Below, piece after piece: positions 1-9,624 of a DNA stretch of 64,000 bases. A program made the translations under genes and the position numbers. The notes beneath the pieces were generated by a model. That model was not told where the DNA came from. It searched no databases and worked only from the letters and a program-made list of their open reading frames with translations. Source of the stretch: Streptomyces sp. PsTaAH-137. GTDB taxonomy: Bacteria > Actinomycetota > Actinomycetes > Streptomycetales > Streptomycetaceae. Where the stretch lies: assembly GCF_003259365.1 (NCBI RefSeq), contig NZ_QLLY01000004.1, positions 496,001 through 560,000 of the forward strand, read 5' to 3'. Positions within the stretch are counted from its first letter, which is position 1. Every line of letters begins with the position of its first letter.

Positions 1-1
1 C

Positions 2-2821
2 ACCCTGCGGATCGCCTTCCTGTCGTCGTTCGCGCTGGAACTGCTGGCGACGCTCTCGGTGGCGTTGGTGGCCGTCACCATCGGCATGCGGCTCGTGCAC
101 GGCGAGATGGACCTGTACGTGGGTCTGGTCATCCTCGTTCTCGCGCCCGAGGCGTATCTGCCGCTGCGGCAGGTGGGCGCCCAGTTCCACGCGGCGGCCG
201 AGGGCCTGGCGGCGGCGGAGGAGATCTTCGCCGTCCTGGAGACCCCGCTGCCCGAGTCCGGCACGCAGGACGTCCCGGCGGGCCGCGGCATCGGCTTCGA
301 CCGGGTGTCGGTCCGCTACGAGGGACGGGACGCGGACGCGGTCTCCGACCTCTCCTTCGAGGTGGCCGAAGGGGAGACGGTCGCCCTCGTGGGGCCCAGC
401 GGGGCGGGCAAGTCGACCCTGCTGGCCGCGCTGCTCGGTTTCGTCCGTCCTTCGGGCGGGCGGGTCCTCGTGGGCGGCGCCGATCTGGCGGACGTGTCGC
501 GGGAGGCGTGGCACGCGCGCGTGGCGTGGGTGCCGCAGCGGCCGCAGCTGTACGCCGGGTCGATCGCCGACAACGTACGGCTCGCGCGGCCCGACGCCGA
601 CGACGCGGCGGTGCTCGGCGCCCTGCGGGACGCCGGCGCCCTGGAGTTCGTGGAAGCGCTGCCCGAGGGCGTGGCGACCGTACTCGGCGAGGACGGGGCC
701 GGGCTCTCCGCGGGACAGCGGCAGCGCCTCGCGCTGGCCCGGGCGTTCCTCGCCGACCGGCCCGTGGTGCTGCTCGACGAGCCGACGGCCGCGCTGGACG
801 GCGAGACCGAGGCGGGCATCGTCGAGGCGGTGCGCAGGCTCGCCGTCGGACGGACCGTGCTCCTCGTCGTGCACCGGCCCGCGCTGCTCGCGGTGGCCGA
901 CCGGGTGGTCCGGATCGAGGCACCGGGCGAGGGGCGGACCGGCTCGGCCCCCACGGTCCCGGCGCCCGCCGCGGTGCCTGCGCAGCTGGCGCGGCAGGCG
1001 TCCGAGCAGGCCCGGGAGACCCGCGACGAGGGGGCAGCGCGCGGTCACGTCCTCACCCGGCTGCGGGCCGCCGCCCGCCCCCGCCGCTCGCGGCTGCTTC
1101 TCGCACTGCTGCTCGGCGCCCTCGCGCTCGGCAGCTCCGTCGGCCTGATGGCCACCTCGGGATGGCTGATCTCGCGCGCCTCCGAGCAGCCACCGGTGCT
1201 GTACCTGATGGTCGCGGTGACGGCCACGCGCGCGTTCGGCATCGGCCGGGCCTGCTTCCGGTACGCGGAGCGGCTCGTCTCGCACGACGCCGTGCTGCGG
1301 ATGCTCGCCGACACCCGGGTCGCCGTCTACCGGCGCCTGGAGCGGCTCGCGCCCGCCGGACTGCGCACGCAGCGCCGCGGTGACCTGCTGTCCCGCCTCG
1401 TCGCCGACGTGGACGCCCTCCAGGACTACTGGCTGCGCTGGCTGCTGCCCGCGTCCGTGGCCGCCCTGGTCGGCGTCGGATCGGTGGCCTTCACCGCCTG
1501 GATGCTGCCCGCCGCCGGTGCCGTCCTCGCCGTCGGACTGCTGCTCGCCGGGATCGGCGTGCCCCTGCTGTCCGGCGCCGTGTCCCGCCGCGCCGAACGG
1601 AAGCTGGCGCCCGCGCGGGGCGTCCTCGCGACCCGCGCCGCCGAACTGCTCACCGGCACCGCCGAACTGACCGTCGCGGGTGCCCTGCCGCGCCGCACGG
1701 CGGAGGCCCGCGCCGCCGACTCCGCGCTGACCCGGATCGCCTCGCGCACCGCCACCGCGACCGCTCTCGGCGACGGCCTCACCGCGCTGATCACCGGCCT
1801 CACCGTGGCCGCCGCGGCGCTCGTCGGCGTCCAGGGCGTGCGCGCCGGACAGCTCGACGGGGTCGCGCTCGCCGTCGTGGTGCTGACCCCGCTCGCCGCG
1901 TTCGAGTCGGTCCTCGGGCTGCCGCTGGCCGTGCAGTACCGCCAGCGGGTCCACAAGAGCGCCGAGCGGGTCTACGAGGTCCTGGACGCCCCCGAACCCG
2001 TACGCGAGCCCGAGCGGCCCGCTCCGGCGCCGCAGGACCCCTTCCCGCTCGTCGTGCGGGACCTCGGCGCGCGCTACGAGGGCGCGGCGCGGCCCGCGCT
2101 CGCGGGCGTCGGCCTGACCCTGGAGCGGGGCCGCAGGGTCGCCGTCGTCGGCCCGTCCGGCTCCGGCAAGACCACCCTCGCCCAGGTGCTGCTGCGCTTC
2201 CTCGACGCGGAGAGCGGGACGTACACGCTCGGCGGGACGGACGCCGACGCCCTCGACGGCGACGCCGTACGCCGCCTGGTCGGGCTCTGCGCGCAGGACG
2301 CGCACCTCTTCGACAGCTCGGTCCGCGAGAACCTGCTGCTCGCCAAGAAGGACGCCGGCGAGGACGAACTGCGGGCCGCGCTCGACCGCGTACGGCTCCT
2401 GGAGTGGGCGGACGCGCTTCCCGACGGGCTCGACACGCTGGTGGGCGAGCACGCGGCCCGGCTCTCCGGCGGGCAGCGGCAGCGGCTCGCGCTGGCCCGC
2501 GCGCTGCTCGCCGACTTCCCGGTCCTGGTGCTCGACGAGCCCGCCGAGCACCTGGACCTGGAGACCGCCGACGCGCTCACCGCGGACCTGCTGGATGCGA
2601 CCCGGGGACGGGCGACCGTGCTGATCACGCACCGGCTCGCCGGTCTGGACGCCGTGGACGAGGTGATCGTGCTCGACGGCGGGCGGGTCGCGCAGCGCGG
2701 CTCCTACGCCGAGCTGGCCGCTGTCGACGGGCCGCTGCGGCGGATGCGGGAGCGGGAGGGAGAGACCGAGCTGCTGGTCGGCGCGGGGCCGGCTGTCGCC
2801 GCCGCCGGTTTCACCGGCTGA
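2..2821 (+). CDS. cydDC: CydDC-type thiol ABC exporter, fused, 5' end outside window
   Basis: The frame is already open at the left edge, so the start lies outside. Visible are the end of a first membrane domain, a first nucleotide-binding domain (Walker A GPSGAGKST, signature LSAGQRQR, Walker B VVLLDEPTA), a second multi-helix membrane domain from about base 1070, and a second nucleotide-binding domain (GPSGSGKTT, LSGGQRQR, VLVLDEPAEH). Two half-transporters in one chain is the actinobacterial CydDC arrangement. In the family it exports cysteine or glutathione-like thiols to the outside of the membrane and is needed for assembly of cytochrome bd oxidase. The cydA and cydB genes are expected just upstream, beyond the edge. 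The protein ends in an Ala/Gly-rich tail. Family call is secure; the substrate is inferred. Confidence 0.93.
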   Translation, partial: TLRIAFLSSFALELLATLSVALVAVTIGMRLVHGEMDLYVGLVILVLAPEAYLPLRQVGAQFHAAAEGLAAAEEIFAVLETPLPESGTQDVPAGRGIGFDRVSVRYEGRDADAVSDLSFEVAEGETVALVGPSGAGKSTLLAALLGFVRPSGGRVLVGGADLADVSREAWHARVAWVPQRPQLYAGSIADNVRLARPDADDAAVLGALRDAGALEFVEALPEGVATVLGEDGAGLSAGQRQRLALARAFLADRPVVLLDEPTAALDGETEAGIVEAVRRLAVGRTVLLVVHRPALLAVADRVVRIEAPGEGRTGSAPTVPAPAAVPAQLARQASEQARETRDEGAARGHVLTRLRAAARPRRSRLLLALLLGALALGSSVGLMATSGWLISRASEQPPVLYLMVAVTATRAFGIGRACFRYAERLVSHDAVLRMLADTRVAVYRRLERLAPAGLRTQRRGDLLSRLVADVDALQDYWLRWLLPASVAALVGVGSVAFTAWMLPAAGAVLAVGLLLAGIGVPLLSGAVSRRAERKLAPARGVLATRAAELLTGTAELTVAGALPRRTAEARAADSALTRIASRTATATALGDGLTALITGLTVAAAALVGVQGVRAGQLDGVALAVVVLTPLAAFESVLGLPLAVQYRQRVHKSAERVYEVLDAPEPVREPERPAPAPQDPFPLVVRDLGARYEGAARPALAGVGLTLERGRRVAVVGPSGSGKTTLAQVLLRFLDAESGTYTLGGTDADALDGDAVRRLVGLCAQDAHLFDSSVRENLLLAKKDAGEDELRAALDRVRLLEWADALPDGLDTLVGEHAARLSGGQRQRLALARALLADFPVLVLDEPAEHLDLETADALTADLLDATRGRATVLITHRLAGLDAVDEVIVLDGGRVAQRGSYAELAAVDGPLRRMREREGETELLVGAGPAVAAAGFTG

Positions 2822-2864
2822 TCCCGACTTTCCTCGCCAAATAGGACTAACTACTCTCAAGGTC

Positions 2865-4610
2865 ATGGCAGCACCCCCGGACCCCGCCGCGCCCCGCACC
2901 GACGCCGACTCCGCCTCCGACCCGGATTCCGCGGAGGCGGCGGCTCTGGCCACCCGCAGTCTGCAAGGTCTGTCGACCGAGCTGACCGCGCGCGTGCCGC
3001 AGCTCCTCGAAGCCATGCGCTCCGTGGGGACCGGCCTGGAACTGCACACCACCCTGGACCGGATCTGCGAGACGGCGGCCGAGCTCGCGGACGCCACGTA
3101 CGCGGCGATCGGCGTCGTCTCCGAGGACGGCGACATGCTCTCCGACTTCGTCTACCACGGCGTCGACCAGGAGACCGCCGCGCGCATCGGGCACCTGCCC
3201 GACGGGCACAAGGGGCTGCTCGGCGCGCTCATCCGCGAGCCCCGGCCGGTGCGCCTCGCCGACCTCTCGGACGACCCGCGCTCGTGCGGATTCCCCGCGC
3301 ACCATCCGCCGATGCGGACCTTCCTGGGCGTCCCCATCCGCGTACAGGGAGAGATCTTCGGAAACCTGTACCTCACGGAGAAGCACGGTGGCGGCGAGTT
3401 CAACGACGACGACCTGAACATGGTCCGGGTGCTCGCCACGGAGGCGGGCATCGCCATCGGCAACGCACGCCTGTACGAGGCGGCCCGGCAGCGCGAGCGG
3501 TGGATCGACGGATCGGTGGCCGTGACCACCGAGCTGCTCTCCGGGGGCGACGCGGAGGACGCCCTCCAGGTGGTGGCCGAACAGGCCCGCCAGCTGTCCG
3601 ACTCGGCCGCCGGGATCGTGCTGCTGCCCGCCGAGGAGGGCGGCATGGAGATCGTCGCCGTCGCCTCCGACGAGCCGAGCGCCATGCTCGGCGTGGTCGT
3701 GCCGCCGGAGAGCGAGATCGTCGCCGCGCTCCTCGACGGGCAGGCGGTGTTCATCGACGACGCGGCGGGCGACCCGCGTGTGATGACCCGCTTCGCGAGC
3801 GGTTTCGGACCGGCCATGATGCTGCCGTTGCAGAGCGACGGCCGCGTGCTCGGGACGCTCGTGACGCCCCGCGCGCGTGGGGGACGGCCGTTCACCGAGG
3901 CGGAGCGCACGCTCGCCACCCAGTTCGCCTCGCAGGCCGCGCTCGCGCTGATGATGGCCGAGGCGCAGCGCGACCGGGAGCGGCTCGCCGTCTTCGAGGA
4001 CCGCGACCGGATCGCGCGCGACCTGCACGACCTCGTCATCCAGCGGCTCTTCGCCACAGGGATGATGCTGGAGACCGCCCAGCGCCGCTCCGTCGTGCCC
4101 GAGGTGCAGGCCGGGATCGGCAAGTCCGTCGACGAACTCGACACCACCATCCAGGAGATCCGCACCGCCATCTTCGCGCTCCAGCAGGGGCCCGCCGAGG
4201 CTCCGTCCGGGCTGCGCACGCGGGTGCTGCGGGAGATCAACATGGCCGCCGTGCCGCTGGGCTTCAAGCCCTCGCACCGCTTCCTCGGCCCGGTCGACAC
4301 GGTCGTCGGCGAACTCACCGGCAAGAACCTCATCGCCGCCCTCAGGGAGGCCCTGTCGAACGCTTTCCGGCACGCGCAGGCCGACCACATCGACGTCGTC
4401 GTGGACTCCGGCATGATCCTGCCGGACGGGCAGCAGGGAGTGCGGCTGACGGTCGCCGACGACGGGGTGGGCATCCCCGAGGGCGGCCGGCGCAGCGGCC
4501 TGAAGAACCTCAAGCGGCGTGCGGAGTCGCTGGGCGGCGACAGTTGGTACGGGCCCGGCATCGGGGACGACGGGGGCGGGACGACGGTGGTGTGGCAGGC
4601 GCCGTACTGA
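2865..4610 (+). CDS. GAF-domain sensor histidine kinase (DevS/DosS-like)
   Basis: A soluble kinase of 581 residues. Two GAF domains fill roughly residues 50-200 and 215-370, followed by a HisKA_3 dimerisation/phosphoacceptor segment (DRIARDLHDLVIQRLF, His388) and a HATPase_c domain (REALSNAFRHA N-box, VADDGVGIP). This order is that of the redox and gas sensors DevS/DosS of mycobacteria and their Streptomyces relatives. No transmembrane segment is visible. It starts 43 bases after cydDC on the same strand, which suggests co-transcription and a link to respiratory or oxygen state (inference). No response regulator gene lies beside it, so the partner is elsewhere. I cannot tell from sequence alone whether the GAF domains bind haem. 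Confidence 0.9.
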   Translation: MAAPPDPAAPRTDADSASDPDSAEAAALATRSLQGLSTELTARVPQLLEAMRSVGTGLELHTTLDRICETAAELADATYAAIGVVSEDGDMLSDFVYHGVDQETAARIGHLPDGHKGLLGALIREPRPVRLADLSDDPRSCGFPAHHPPMRTFLGVPIRVQGEIFGNLYLTEKHGGGEFNDDDLNMVRVLATEAGIAIGNARLYEAARQRERWIDGSVAVTTELLSGGDAEDALQVVAEQARQLSDSAAGIVLLPAEEGGMEIVAVASDEPSAMLGVVVPPESEIVAALLDGQAVFIDDAAGDPRVMTRFASGFGPAMMLPLQSDGRVLGTLVTPRARGGRPFTEAERTLATQFASQAALALMMAEAQRDRERLAVFEDRDRIARDLHDLVIQRLFATGMMLETAQRRSVVPEVQAGIGKSVDELDTTIQEIRTAIFALQQGPAEAPSGLRTRVLREINMAAVPLGFKPSHRFLGPVDTVVGELTGKNLIAALREALSNAFRHAQADHIDVVVDSGMILPDGQQGVRLTVADDGVGIPEGGRRSGLKNLKRRAESLGGDSWYGPGIGDDGGGTTVVWQAPY

Positions 4611-4765
4611 GGTTAGGGGGCGGATGTTCTGAGGTTCGGGCGCGGACGTCCCGAGGTGGCGGTACCTGAGTTGGCGGTACGTTTCTGCGCCGTCCGGGGC
4701 ACCGCGTGCCCCGCCCGTACCAGTCCTGCGAGAGGCCGCGCGCGTGGCGGGTGACGATCCGGGAC

Positions 4766-5818
4766 ATGCGTCCAGGACCCCGCCGCTCCAGCCGCTCACT
4801 CCTCGTGCCGGCGCTGTTGATGTGCGCGCTCGTCGCCCTGGGCGGCACGCCCGCCCTCTCCGAGGACGGGGAGGGCCCGGAGCCGAGTGCCGAGGTGGCA
4901 CGCCTTCTTGAGCAGGCGTCAGCGGCGTCGCAGCACTACGAGGAGGGGCGCCGGGCGGCGGCCATCCAGCAGTCGCGGGCACGGAAGCTGGAACGGCTGC
5001 TCGCGCGAGAGCGACGCGAGATCGCCGCGCTCCACGACGACCTCGGCCGGATCGCCCGCGCCCAGTACCGCAGCGGCGGCGACATCCCGCTCACGGCGCA
5101 GATGCTGCTCAGCGACCGTCCCGCGGAGCTGATGCACGGTCAACGTGCGGTGCTGCAGGCCGACCTGGCGGTGAACAACGCCGTGGAGCGGAGCCAGCGG
5201 GCCGAGCGACGTCTCGCGGCGGGGCAGCGTACGGCGACGGCCGCGTGGCACTCCCTTGAGGCGCGCAACGTGCGGCTCGCGCGTCTCAAGGAGAGCATCG
5301 GGACCAAGCTGGAGACGGCCCGCGCTCAGTTGCAGAGCGAGGCCGACGTATCGGCTTCGGCGGGGCGGTGTCGCGGTGCCGTGCGCCTGCACCAGCCGAA
5401 ATTTCGCACCACGCGCGCGTGGCTGCCCCCGGTGGCGTCGTACCAGCTGTCCGCGGGCTTCGACAGCGCGGGTGCGCACTGGGCGCACCGGCACACCGGG
5501 CAGGACTTCGCGGTCGGCATCGGCACGCCGGTGCGGGCCGCCGGGGCCGGGAAGGTGGTCAGCGTGTCGTGCGGCGGCGGCTTCGGCATCGAGGTCGTCG
5601 TGCGCCATCCCGGCGGCTACTACACGCAGTACGCGCATCTGGCGGCGGCCGCCGTCGACCAGGGCGAGAAGGTCGCGGCGGGCCAGTGGATCGGGCAGGC
5701 CGGCACCACGGGCAACTCGACGGGGCCGCACCTGCACTTCGAGGTGCGGCTCACGCCGTATCTGGGGTCGGGGATCGACCCCGTGAAGTGGTTCGCCGAG
5801 CGGGGGGTCAGGCTGTAG
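4766..5818 (+). CDS. Secreted M23 family metallopeptidase (LytM-like)
   Basis: About 350 residues. A signal peptide (basic MRPGPRRSSRS followed by a hydrophobic run ending near ALS) is followed by a helical, Arg/Glu/Gln-rich coiled-coil region of about 170 residues and a C-terminal M23 domain. The zinc ligands are visible as HRHTGQD and HLHFEV, with PVRAAGAGKV and YYTQYAHL between. The layout resembles EnvC/RipA-type peptidoglycan endopeptidases that act in wall remodelling. I chose the ATG at 4766 because it opens a good signal peptide; a GTG at 4751 or an ATG at 4706 in the same frame are alternatives. The last eleven codons form the first unit of a 45-bp tandem repeat. Confidence 0.88.
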   Translation: MRPGPRRSSRSLLVPALLMCALVALGGTPALSEDGEGPEPSAEVARLLEQASAASQHYEEGRRAAAIQQSRARKLERLLARERREIAALHDDLGRIARAQYRSGGDIPLTAQMLLSDRPAELMHGQRAVLQADLAVNNAVERSQRAERRLAAGQRTATAAWHSLEARNVRLARLKESIGTKLETARAQLQSEADVSASAGRCRGAVRLHQPKFRTTRAWLPPVASYQLSAGFDSAGAHWAHRHTGQDFAVGIGTPVRAAGAGKVVSVSCGGGFGIEVVVRHPGGYYTQYAHLAAAAVDQGEKVAAGQWIGQAGTTGNSTGPHLHFEVRLTPYLGSGIDPVKWFAERGVRL

Positions 5819-6000
5819 CGCGGCCCGGTGAGGTGGCTCGCCAAAGGGTGGGCAGGCCGTGGCACGGCCCTGTGGGGTGGCTCGCCGACGAGGGGGTCAG
5901 ACCGTGGCGCGGCCGTACGAGGTGGCTCGCCGCAGGGGACGTCAGGCCGTGGCGTGGCCCTGCGAGGTGGTTCGCCGGAGAGGGCGTCAGGCCGTGGCGC
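5788..6000. repeat. 45-bp tandem repeat spanning two convergent gene ends
   Basis: Five imperfect units start at 5788, 5833, 5877, 5922 and 5967, each opening with GTGGYTCGCC and spaced 44-45 bases. The first unit contains the stop codon of the M23 peptidase and the last contains the stop codon of the convergent HAD gene. Each unit carries a GTCAGGCCGTGGCGCGGCC-like stretch; the second has GGCCGTG-G-CACGGCC, a perfect short inverted repeat. The units read open in a non-genic frame but nothing suggests that this is translated. Confidence 0.85.
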
Positions 6001-6886
6001 GGGCGGCCAGCAGCTGCTCGATGACGCGGGCGACGCCGTCCTCGTTGTTGGTGTCCGTCACGCCTGTCGCGGCGGTGAGCACGTCGGGGTGCGCGTTGCC
6101 CATCGCGTAGGAGGTGCCCGCCCAGGCCAGCATCTCCATGTCGTTGGGCATGTCACCGAACGCGACGACCTCCGCCGGTGAGATCCCGCGCTCGCGGCAG
6201 CACAGTTCGAGCGTGCTCGCCTTGGAGACGGTGCGGGCGCTGATCTCCAGCAGGGCGCTCGGGCTGGAACGGGTCACGGCCGCCAGATCGCCGACCGCGG
6301 TGCGGGCCAGCGTCAGGAACGCGTCCGGGCCGAGCTCGGGGTGGTACGCGAGCAGCTTGAGCACCGGCTGATCGGCGACGTCCGAGTCCGTGGACTGCTC
6401 ACCGAGCAGCTTCTCCGCAGGCGCGACGCTCTCCCCCGGCTCCACGTGCAGCGGCGGATACGTCGGCTCGTGGTGCAGTCCACCGGTCCGCTCGACCGCG
6501 AACGAGGTGCCCGGCGCCGCCGCACGCAGGATCCGTACGACCTCCAGGGCGTCCGGGACGGCCAGCTCGCGGATCTTGACGAAACGATGCTGCCCGGGGC
6601 CGCCGTGCAGATCCACGACGGCCGCGCCGTTGCCGCAGATCGCCAGGCCGTGGCCGTGCACATGGTCGCTGACGACGTCCATCCACCGGGCCGGGCGGCC
6701 GGTCACGAAGAAGACCTCGATCCCGGCCTCCTCGGCGGCGGCGAGCGCGGCGACCGTCCGCGGGGAGACGCTCTTGTCGTCGCGCAGCAGCGTGCCGTCG
6801 AGGTCCGTGGCGATCAGCCGGGGCGCGGTGGGGGCCGGGATCCGGGGCCCTGGAGTCGATGAGGTCACCGCCCCATCGTCGCGCAT
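5987..6886 (-). CDS. HAD superfamily hydrolase, Cof type
   Basis: About 299 residues. Motif I is LIATDLDGTLLRDD, motif II FFVTGRPA, and motifs III/IV appear as SKASTLELCCRERG and AFGDMPNDMEML near the C terminus. The cap is of the C2 type seen in Cof/YbjI-like sugar-phosphate and flavin-precursor phosphatases. The substrate cannot be read from sequence. The ATG at 6886 (MRDDGAV) is chosen over an upstream in-frame start; a GTG at 6868 is also possible and no strong ribosome-binding site decides. A paralogue of the same family lies at 22416-23243. The gene ends inside the 45-bp tandem repeat and converges on the M23 peptidase. Confidence 0.88.
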   Translation of the reverse strand: MRDDGAVTSSTPGPRIPAPTAPRLIATDLDGTLLRDDKSVSPRTVAALAAAEEAGIEVFFVTGRPARWMDVVSDHVHGHGLAICGNGAAVVDLHGGPGQHRFVKIRELAVPDALEVVRILRAAAPGTSFAVERTGGLHHEPTYPPLHVEPGESVAPAEKLLGEQSTDSDVADQPVLKLLAYHPELGPDAFLTLARTAVGDLAAVTRSSPSALLEISARTVSKASTLELCCRERGISPAEVVAFGDMPNDMEMLAWAGTSYAMGNAHPDVLTAATGVTDTNNEDGVARVIEQLLAARATA

Positions 6887-6975
6887 ATGCGCGCACGGCC
6901 GTGCGGCGGGTCGCGCAGATGAGTACCCTGCCGGCCCACGGGCCCCGCCGGACCCACGGCGTGACGGCATCGGTT

Positions 6976-7296
6976 TCAGCCGAGCTGGGCGAGCGCCTCG
7001 GTGGCGATCCGCTCGAAGGTCTTCAGGCCGGCGGCGAACGGCGTCTCCGGGATCGGCCAGTGCACGACGAGCTCGGTGAAGCCCAGCTCACCGTGGTGCC
7101 CGGCGAAGTCCACGAACGCCTCGACGGACTCCAGCGGCCGGGCCCGGTCCGGGGTGAACCCGGTGAGCAGCACCTTGCCGAGTTCGGCCACGTCCCGCCC
7201 GATGGCGTCACAGGCGGCACCGAGCTTGCCCAGCTGTCCACGAATGGCCTGAATCGATTCTTGGGGCGTGCCCTTCCCGCGGTCTGCGACGCCGGG
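6976..7296 (-). pseudogene. Truncated LLM-class flavin-dependent oxidoreductase (C-terminal fragment)
   Basis: About 100 codons, open from about 7290 to the stop at 6976, match the C-terminal third of the intact LLM protein at 11063-11965. GTPQESIQAIRGQL aligns with GTPEQSVQAVRGQI, and LLTGFTPDR, LESVEAFVDFAG and ELVVHWPIP are nearly identical. The N-terminal two thirds are missing and the match stops right beside the stop codon of the permease gene. A GTG at 7191 could start a 71-residue product, but it would lack the flavin-binding barrel. The nucleotide sequences of the two copies are clearly diverged, so this is an old paralogue that lost its 5' part, not a recent duplication. Confidence 0.75.
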
Positions 7297-9624
7297 TCAG
7301 TCGCGCCGAATGTGTTCGAGTTCGACGTGGCGATGGGTGAGAGGAAGCGAGGCCAGCGCCGCCGTGAGCAGGATTCCGGCGGTGCAGGCCGTGAGGAGAG
7401 GGAGGCCGTCGCTGTCCCAGTGGACGGTTCCGCCTCCGGTGATCAGGTAACTGGACTCGGCGAGACGACCGGCCACCAAGGCTCCGACGAGGCCGACGGT
7501 GAGCGGCAGCAGGACCTGGATGCACTGGGACATGCGAACCGTCAGGGGGCGGGCGCCGAGGAGATTGAGCGTGGCGAGCCTGCCGCGGTTCTCCATGGCG
7601 CGGTCGGCGGCGGACACGGCGAAGGCGGCGACACCGATGGCGAGGCCGAGGACGATGCCCGCCGCGAGAAGACTTTTGACCACGGTGATCTGCTGCAGGG
7701 AATCGATGTTGACGCCCACGGCCTCGATCTCCGCGGTGGGAGCGATGGCGCCGAGGCCGTCGAGCACCGTACGCACGGTGTCCGGGGTGGAACGCGACAT
7801 CAAGAGGAACTGCCCTGTCGCGGGTCGCTGCCCCTCCGGGAGCAGGGAGGGTGGGACGAGGACGTCCGCGCCGGCGAAGGCCGAGGGCTGACGCGCTCTG
7901 ATGGCGAGGGTTTCACGTGGAACCGTGACGCGGAACTTCTCTGTCCTCCCCGTGGTCGACTCTTGCCCGCCGTCCGCGCGCAGGAGGAACGGGTACGTGC
8001 GGCCGGGCCGGGCAGCGAGGTCTTCGGCCATGTCGGAGTCGGTCAGGCGTTGGATCCTGCCGTCCACGCACCCCCGGGGCGGCACCGCGGTGAACGCCGC
8101 GAGCTGGCCGCAGTCGGCGACCACCGCGGTGATACGGGGCGTGGTGGAGCTCGCCGTCGGAATCCAGGAGTCCATGGCGAGGGCCTGCGACCGGACACCG
8201 TCGACCTGACGCATGCGGTCGCGCTGACTCTCGCTCAGATCGCTGAAGGGAAGAGCGTATTCCTGGGTGGGCGCGGTGGGGCGGCTGACGTGGGCGAGTT
8301 CGACGAGGACGCCCTGGGCGAGGGACGTGGCGTAGACGAGGAGGACGAGGCCGGTGACCACGCGCAGGGAACTCCCCGGCTCGACTTCGTTTCGGCGCAT
8401 GGCCAGGGCAAGCGGAAGCGACTGAGTGGTGCCGGCGAGCCTGCGGGCGAGCCAGGCCGTCGCCGGTCCGAGCGCGAGGACGAGGCCGGCCCCCGTGAGC
8501 AGGACACCGACGGGGACGAGCACCGCGCCGGCCGGTCCGTCGGAGGGATCCCGGCCGAGGGCCCCGAGCGCGCAGTAGCCGCAGATGACACCGAGCCCCG
8601 GCAGGAGCAGCAGCATCCCGTACTTCTTCGGGGGACCGGGCTGGACGCCCCGGCGCACCCGCAGTGGACTGAGTGCGGCCTCACGGGCACGGTGGCGCCC
8701 GACGAACCAGGCCATTCCGGGGCAGACGACCAGACACACGGTGAGGGTGGAGACGGACGGCCGCCCGTCGGGTGGGTACCACTGAAGTCCCGGCAGGCCG
8801 ACCTGGGCCAGCAACTCGTTGGCCAGTGCGTACACGCCGACGCCGAGGAGCGCGCCGAGGAGGGCGGCGGCCACTGTCTCCACGGCGTTGATCCGCAAGG
8901 TGTCCTTCACGCTCAGCCCGAGCAGGCGCAGTGCGGCCAGTCGGCGTGCTCTGCTCTCGGCGGAGAGCCTGGCGCACACGGACAGGAACACGGCCAGCGG
9001 CAGCAGCACCAGACAGCCCAGGGCGAAGCGCAGGATGTCCAGGGTGGAGGAGTCCACAGCGGGAGTCGGGGCCCATTCGGATCCGAAGCCCGCCAGCGGG
9101 CGTGCCGAGGAGGGCAGTTGGCCGGGTGCGCGGCCCAGATAGGCATACAGCTCGTCGGGGCCGGTGAGACCTTCGGGGCCGATGGTTCCGGTGATCCGGC
9201 CGGGGAGGAGGCCGGCGAGGTCGGGCTGTTCGGCCAGGATCGCGCGCAGCCGTGGGGAGACGAGCACCTCGCCGGCCTTCGGCAGGCGCACGATGCCGGG
9301 TGGGTGGGCCGCACGGCCGCCTGCCGGGTGACTGACGAAGACCCGGGTGAACGGCTGCGAACCGTAGGGGTCCTGGCGCGTCAGAAAGACGGTGTCCTCG
9401 GCGGACCGAGCATGCGGAACGCCCGTCACCGGCTGCGGTGCGCGCGCCGCGGCCCGGCTGTCGTGCGCCGCCAGGATCGCGGGGATGGTCAGCACCGCGG
9501 CGAGACAGGCGACGCCCATCGCGCAGCCGAGAGACATCAGGAGAAAGCGGGCCTGCCCTCTGCGGCCGGTCCCGCGCAGAAGTCGCAGCCCGATCAGGAG
9601 CGTGGTGCCGGACCGCGCCGTCAC
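7297..9624 (-). CDS. FtsX-like ABC transporter permease, large double-module type
   Basis: 775 residues with an N-terminal membrane anchor (LLMSLGCAMGVACLAAVL), a large extracytoplasmic region, a central helix bundle (about residues 220-450), a second extracytoplasmic region and a final three-helix FtsX module near the C terminus (LLAAGIVLGLAIGVAAFAV, VLLPLTVGLVGALVAG). This is the MacB/FtsX-like architecture duplicated in one chain. It starts at a GTG that overlaps the stop of the ATPase gene by GTGA, so the two are translationally coupled. With the ATPase and the small secreted protein it forms a three-gene unit. Such permeases export or sense peptides and envelope compounds rather than importing nutrients; the substrate is unknown. 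Confidence 0.85.
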   Translation of the reverse strand: MTARSGTTLLIGLRLLRGTGRRGQARFLLMSLGCAMGVACLAAVLTIPAILAAHDSRAAARAPQPVTGVPHARSAEDTVFLTRQDPYGSQPFTRVFVSHPAGGRAAHPPGIVRLPKAGEVLVSPRLRAILAEQPDLAGLLPGRITGTIGPEGLTGPDELYAYLGRAPGQLPSSARPLAGFGSEWAPTPAVDSSTLDILRFALGCLVLLPLAVFLSVCARLSAESRARRLAALRLLGLSVKDTLRINAVETVAAALLGALLGVGVYALANELLAQVGLPGLQWYPPDGRPSVSTLTVCLVVCPGMAWFVGRHRAREAALSPLRVRRGVQPGPPKKYGMLLLLPGLGVICGYCALGALGRDPSDGPAGAVLVPVGVLLTGAGLVLALGPATAWLARRLAGTTQSLPLALAMRRNEVEPGSSLRVVTGLVLLVYATSLAQGVLVELAHVSRPTAPTQEYALPFSDLSESQRDRMRQVDGVRSQALAMDSWIPTASSTTPRITAVVADCGQLAAFTAVPPRGCVDGRIQRLTDSDMAEDLAARPGRTYPFLLRADGGQESTTGRTEKFRVTVPRETLAIRARQPSAFAGADVLVPPSLLPEGQRPATGQFLLMSRSTPDTVRTVLDGLGAIAPTAEIEAVGVNIDSLQQITVVKSLLAAGIVLGLAIGVAAFAVSAADRAMENRGRLATLNLLGARPLTVRMSQCIQVLLPLTVGLVGALVAGRLAESSYLITGGGTVHWDSDGLPLLTACTAGILLTAALASLPLTHRHVELEHIRRD

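Noticed and set aside
2847..4982. Long reverse-strand open frame over the histidine kinase gene
   Set aside because: Shadow of the real gene caused by high G+C; no domain and reversed codon bias.
5820..5986. Translation of the 45-bp tandem repeat as a repetitive peptide
   Set aside because: The 45-base period keeps frames open automatically; there is no start signal and the region is a convergent gene end.
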